Positions 61,548 through 64,000 of a DNA stretch of 64,000 nucleotides are shown here, one piece after another (the first letter of the stretch is position 1; every line of letters begins with the position of its first letter). This DNA is from Blautia faecis (lineage in GTDB: Bacteria > Bacillota > Clostridia > Lachnospirales > Lachnospiraceae): assembly GCF_020554845.1 (NCBI RefSeq), contig NZ_JAJCIA010000014.1, forward strand, positions 1-64,000, in the 5' to 3' direction. The translations under genes were made by a program, and so were the position numbers. Under the pieces are notes generated by a model. It did not search any database. It was given only the letters and a program-made list of their open reading frames with translations, and had not been told where the DNA came from.

Positions 61548-62849
61548 ATGTTTAAAAAGCTTCACAGGCAAATGACCATATTTGCATCACTGATCACAAG
61601 CGGAATACTGATCTTGATGGCAGTTTCCTGTCTTGTGATCTCCGAGAGGGGGCTTACCCATAATACTTACGAGAGATTTTTAAATAATGGAAATTCCTGT
61701 GTGGCTTATCTGGAAAATCAGACTGTGCTTTCTCACAAGTGGATACTGGAAGCAAAGCAGGAATACAAAGTGGAATTTCGCATTCGGAATAACGGAAAAA
61801 AGCTGTATTTTGATAAGCTGGATACAGAAAGCCAAAATCAGGATAAAAAGGAAGAGGATCTGAGCTCTGTAGAAAATATGCTGACAGAGGCTGCCAGAAT
61901 TTCCCGGGAAGAGCAGGGGCTTGATGTGGACTATATGGGAAGCCTCTCTCTTTCCAAAACGGTTTATTTTGAAACTTCAGATTTTTATGCCTGTACAGCC
62001 TTGATTCCTAAGGGAAGCGGCGTGTTAAGCCTGGTGTTGGTATATCCTCTTGATGGGTTGAAAACACAGATCTTTCATCAAAGAGTCTGGTTTGGAGGTA
62101 TGGTGCTGCTTGCAGTTCTGGCTTTGGTTACATTTTCCTGGTTTTTTACAGGAAAAATGCTTCGCCCTCTGGAAGAGAATCAAAGGAAACAAACCCAGTT
62201 TATTGCTTCGGCATCCCATGAACTGAGATCTCCGCTGGCTGTGATATTGTCAAGTGTACAGGCAATGGAATCTGACTGGGAAAATGCCGGCAGATTTTTG
62301 AAAACCATAAAAAGTGAGGGAGACAGGATGTCCCGGCTTATCGGGGATATGCTTTCTCTTGCAAATGCGGACAATAAATCCTGGAGTATTATGAAGACAG
62401 ATTGTGAGCTTGATACCTTGCTTCTGGATACATATGAGAAATACCAGCCTATTCTGCATGGGAAAAAGATTTCCCTGAAAGTAGTTCTGCCAGAGGAGCC
62501 TCTTTCTATCTGTAAGTGTGACAGTGCCAGAATCAGTCAGGTACTGGAAATCCTTTTGGATAACGGGGCAAGCTATGTGTCGGTCGGTGGCAGGATGGAA
62601 ATGGGAGTAAAAGAAAATGAAAAATATTTTCAGCTTTATGTACAGGATAATGGTCCGGGAATTTCGGATGAGAATAAGGAGGCTGTATTCCGAAGATTTT
62701 ACAGGGCTGATCCGGCCAGAAAGGAGAAACAGCATTTTGGACTTGGACTTTGCATTGCCAGGGAAATTGTGACGTTACATAAAGGGAGTATCCGTATTCT
62801 GGATACTCCGGGTGGCGGAAGTACATTTGTGATAAGATTACCGAAATAA
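61548..62849 (+). CDS. Sensor histidine kinase
   Basis: A 433-residue kinase. Two membrane segments (about 10-32 and 182-200) flank an outer sensor of 150 residues. Next are the dimerisation H-box ASHELRSPL with phospho-acceptor His224, and the ATPase domain with DNGPGIS and FGLGLCIAREIV. It is cotranscribed with the binding lipoprotein, which may present the signal. The partner regulator lies convergently 14 bp on. Confidence 0.93.
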   Translation: MFKKLHRQMTIFASLITSGILILMAVSCLVISERGLTHNTYERFLNNGNSCVAYLENQTVLSHKWILEAKQEYKVEFRIRNNGKKLYFDKLDTESQNQDKKEEDLSSVENMLTEAARISREEQGLDVDYMGSLSLSKTVYFETSDFYACTALIPKGSGVLSLVLVYPLDGLKTQIFHQRVWFGGMVLLAVLALVTFSWFFTGKMLRPLEENQRKQTQFIASASHELRSPLAVILSSVQAMESDWENAGRFLKTIKSEGDRMSRLIGDMLSLANADNKSWSIMKTDCELDTLLLDTYEKYQPILHGKKISLKVVLPEEPLSICKCDSARISQVLEILLDNGASYVSVGGRMEMGVKENEKYFQLYVQDNGPGISDENKEAVFRRFYRADPARKEKQHFGLGLCIAREIVTLHKGSIRILDTPGGGSTFVIRLPK

Positions 62850-62863
62850 AATGAGATTTCTGT

Positions 62864-63541
62864 TTACTGGCAGACCTCCAACTGATAACCTATCCCGCGT
62901 ATGGTTTTGAGAACCAGTGTGCTTTCCACAGATTTCAGGCGGCGACGGAGAAAATGTATGTAGTTGTCAAGATTTCCTTCTTCTACGTCGGATTCCATGC
63001 CCCATACGCGGGAGAGAAGAAGGTTTCTGGGAAGAACCTGACCGGGATTTCGGAGAAATACTTCCAGAAGAGCACTTTCGCGGCCGGAAAGAGTGCATTC
63101 TTTTGCACCCTTGGTAAGGCGCCCGCATTCAGGATCAAAAGCAATATCTCCCAGCTTCAGAAGATTTAAGTCACCCCATTTTCCGGGACGGCGCATAATG
63201 CTGTGGATTCTTGCAAGAAGCTCTTCAAAGGCGAAGGGCTTTACCATGTAATCATCTGCTCCGCAGTTCAATCCGTTGACTTTGTCCTGTAATTCGCCAA
63301 GTGCCGTAAGGAAAATAACAGGGGTTGAGATGTTGGACTGTCTGGCTTCTTTCAAAACCTGGGTTCCATCCATGGAAGGAAGCATGCGGTCCAGAAGTAC
63401 CAGATCATACATATTTTCCTGCATATAGTAAAGACCTTCCGCACCATCCAGACATATATCTACCGTGAAATTTTCTTTTTCAAGTGCAAGCTTTGTAAGC
63501 TGCGCCAGATCTTTGTCATCTTCTATTATTAAGATTCTCAT
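62864..63541 (-). CDS. OmpR-family response regulator
   Basis: A 225-residue regulator: receiver domain (1-115) with phospho-acceptor Asp51 in LVLLDRMLPSMDG, switch residues TAL and Lys (MVKPF), and a winged-helix DNA-binding domain (about 130-225; RNLLLSRVWGMESDVEEG and IRGIGYQLE). The gene is opposite in direction to the kinase, an unusual layout for a two-component pair, and points away from the permease gene. Confidence 0.93.
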   Translation of the reverse strand: MRILIIEDDKDLAQLTKLALEKENFTVDICLDGAEGLYYMQENMYDLVLLDRMLPSMDGTQVLKEARQSNISTPVIFLTALGELQDKVNGLNCGADDYMVKPFAFEELLARIHSIMRRPGKWGDLNLLKLGDIAFDPECGRLTKGAKECTLSGRESALLEVFLRNPGQVLPRNLLLSRVWGMESDVEEGNLDNYIHFLRRRLKSVESTLVLKTIRGIGYQLEVCQ

Positions 63542-63611
63542 AAGAAACTCCTCTTCTTATAATCTGTTATCCATTATATACGCAAATCTCTAAAATTTCT
63601 CTAATTAATTT

Positions 63612-63693
63612 TAAAGCCTGTTTGAAAACCGGACAAAATTTCCCACAAATTGTGGCGCACATCTTGCAGAAAGCCTTTTTCAAACACGCTTTA
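63612..63693. repeat. Family 1 repeat, internally deleted copy
   Basis: 82 bp. Ends are TAAAGC/GCTTTA where full copies have TAGAGC/GCTCTA, a matched change on both arms. The left interior half of the full element is missing. It sits in the divergent control region between the response regulator and the permease. Confidence 0.75.
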
Positions 63694-63760
63694 GAGAAAG
63701 AATAGAGATTTCTTTGCTATTTTTATAATGCTGAATGAAAGGTAGAAAAGAGGAAATTTT

Positions 63761-64000
63761 TTGAAAAGAAAACATGCCCTGAAAGGGATTTTATTTATTC
63801 TCCCTAGCTTTGCAGGAGTCTGTGTATTCTGGCTGCTTCCTTATGTGGATGTGATCCGCAGATCTTTTTTTGGAGCTGTAAATGGAGTGTTTACTGGATT
63901 TATGAATTATCAGATGATATTTTCCAATCAGGCATTTCTTCTTGCCGGGAAAAATACCTTGCGGTTTTTCGGAATCTGTATTCCGTTACTGGTGGTTTTG
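63761..64000 (+). CDS. Sugar-type ABC permease, 5' part (cut by the window edge)
   Basis: 80 codons open to the end of the window, starting with TTG after AGAGGAAAT. KHALKGILFILPSFAGVCVF and WLLPYVDVIRRSFFG form the first membrane segment and following loop, the standard start of MalF-type permeases. It probably works with the binding lipoprotein at 59193 and further genes beyond the edge. Confidence 0.8.
   Translation, partial: MKRKHALKGILFILPSFAGVCVFWLLPYVDVIRRSFFGAVNGVFTGFMNYQMIFSNQAFLLAGKNTLRFFGICIPLLVVL

Overview
The window looks like a chromosomal segment of a low-to-moderate GC Gram-positive gut anaerobe of the class Clostridia, most likely family Lachnospiraceae (Blautia/Ruminococcus/Dorea type). 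The reasons are the order secDF - recJ - apt - rel - MBL hydrolase - hemZ - HD protein - hisS - aspS, a SCIFF peptide with its radical-SAM maturase directly before secDF, an ATP-dependent PEP carboxykinase, strong AGGAGG ribosome binding sites with frequent TTG/GTG starts, and decayed Tn916-type elements. This placement rests on gene content only. No rRNA or tRNA gene and no CRISPR array was recognised.

Region 1 (about 1-12,800) is accessory DNA. It begins with decayed, non-coding DNA. Next comes a beta-lactam response locus: a MecA/PBP3-like transpeptidase, two mutually related exported proteins of unknown function, and the convergent blaR1 and blaI genes, all tied together by TTACA-N2-TGTAA operators. 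After that lie remnants of a mobilizable element: a receiver-less winged-helix protein, a relaxase and MobC-like accessory protein with an oriT-like hairpin region, an MmcQ/YjbR protein, a ParE/RelE toxin-antitoxin pair, a frameshifted XRE regulator, a truncated sigma-like/HTH protein and a Tn916-type excisionase with no integrase.

Region 2 (12,800-20,800) is mostly housekeeping: a low-molecular-weight tyrosine phosphatase, pckA, a DUF5688-like protein, and a TrpXYZ-type ABC importer on the minus strand. A 28-bp perfect palindrome resembling an ARG box lies inside the importer locus.

Region 3 (20,865-29,740) is a decayed, internally rearranged Tn916/Tn5397-like element carrying its own large serine recombinase. 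It is inserted into, and splits, an N-acetylmuramoyl-L-alanine amidase gene. The amidase start codon and first twelve or so residues lie on the left, the rest with its SPOR domain on the right, and CATGG is shared at both ends.

Region 4 (30,500-51,720) is core genome: a YdcF-like protein, a CNNM/CBS protein, a large Ser/Asp/Gly-rich surface protein, a TIGR04086-like membrane protein, the SCIFF ranthipeptide system, SecDF, RecJ, Apt, Rel, an MBL hydrolase, HemZ, an HD protein, HisS and AspS.

Region 5 (51,900-64,000) holds a lipoprotein on the minus strand, a MacAB-like export operon with two adaptor proteins, and a carbohydrate-type ABC system (solute-binding lipoprotein, histidine kinase, convergent response regulator, and the first 80 codons of a permease cut by the window edge).

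Three families of structured intergenic repeats are scattered through the chromosomal part. Family 1 is about 166 bp with CTAGAGC ends and has at least seven full, shortened or decayed copies. Family 2 is about 150-165 bp with two copies. Family 3 is about 180 bp with two copies facing each other upstream of recJ. Copies that differ in sequence tend to keep base pairing, which points to selection on, or replication through, a folded form. These repeats, the split amidase, and the BlaI-controlled pair of unknown exported proteins are the observations most worth following.
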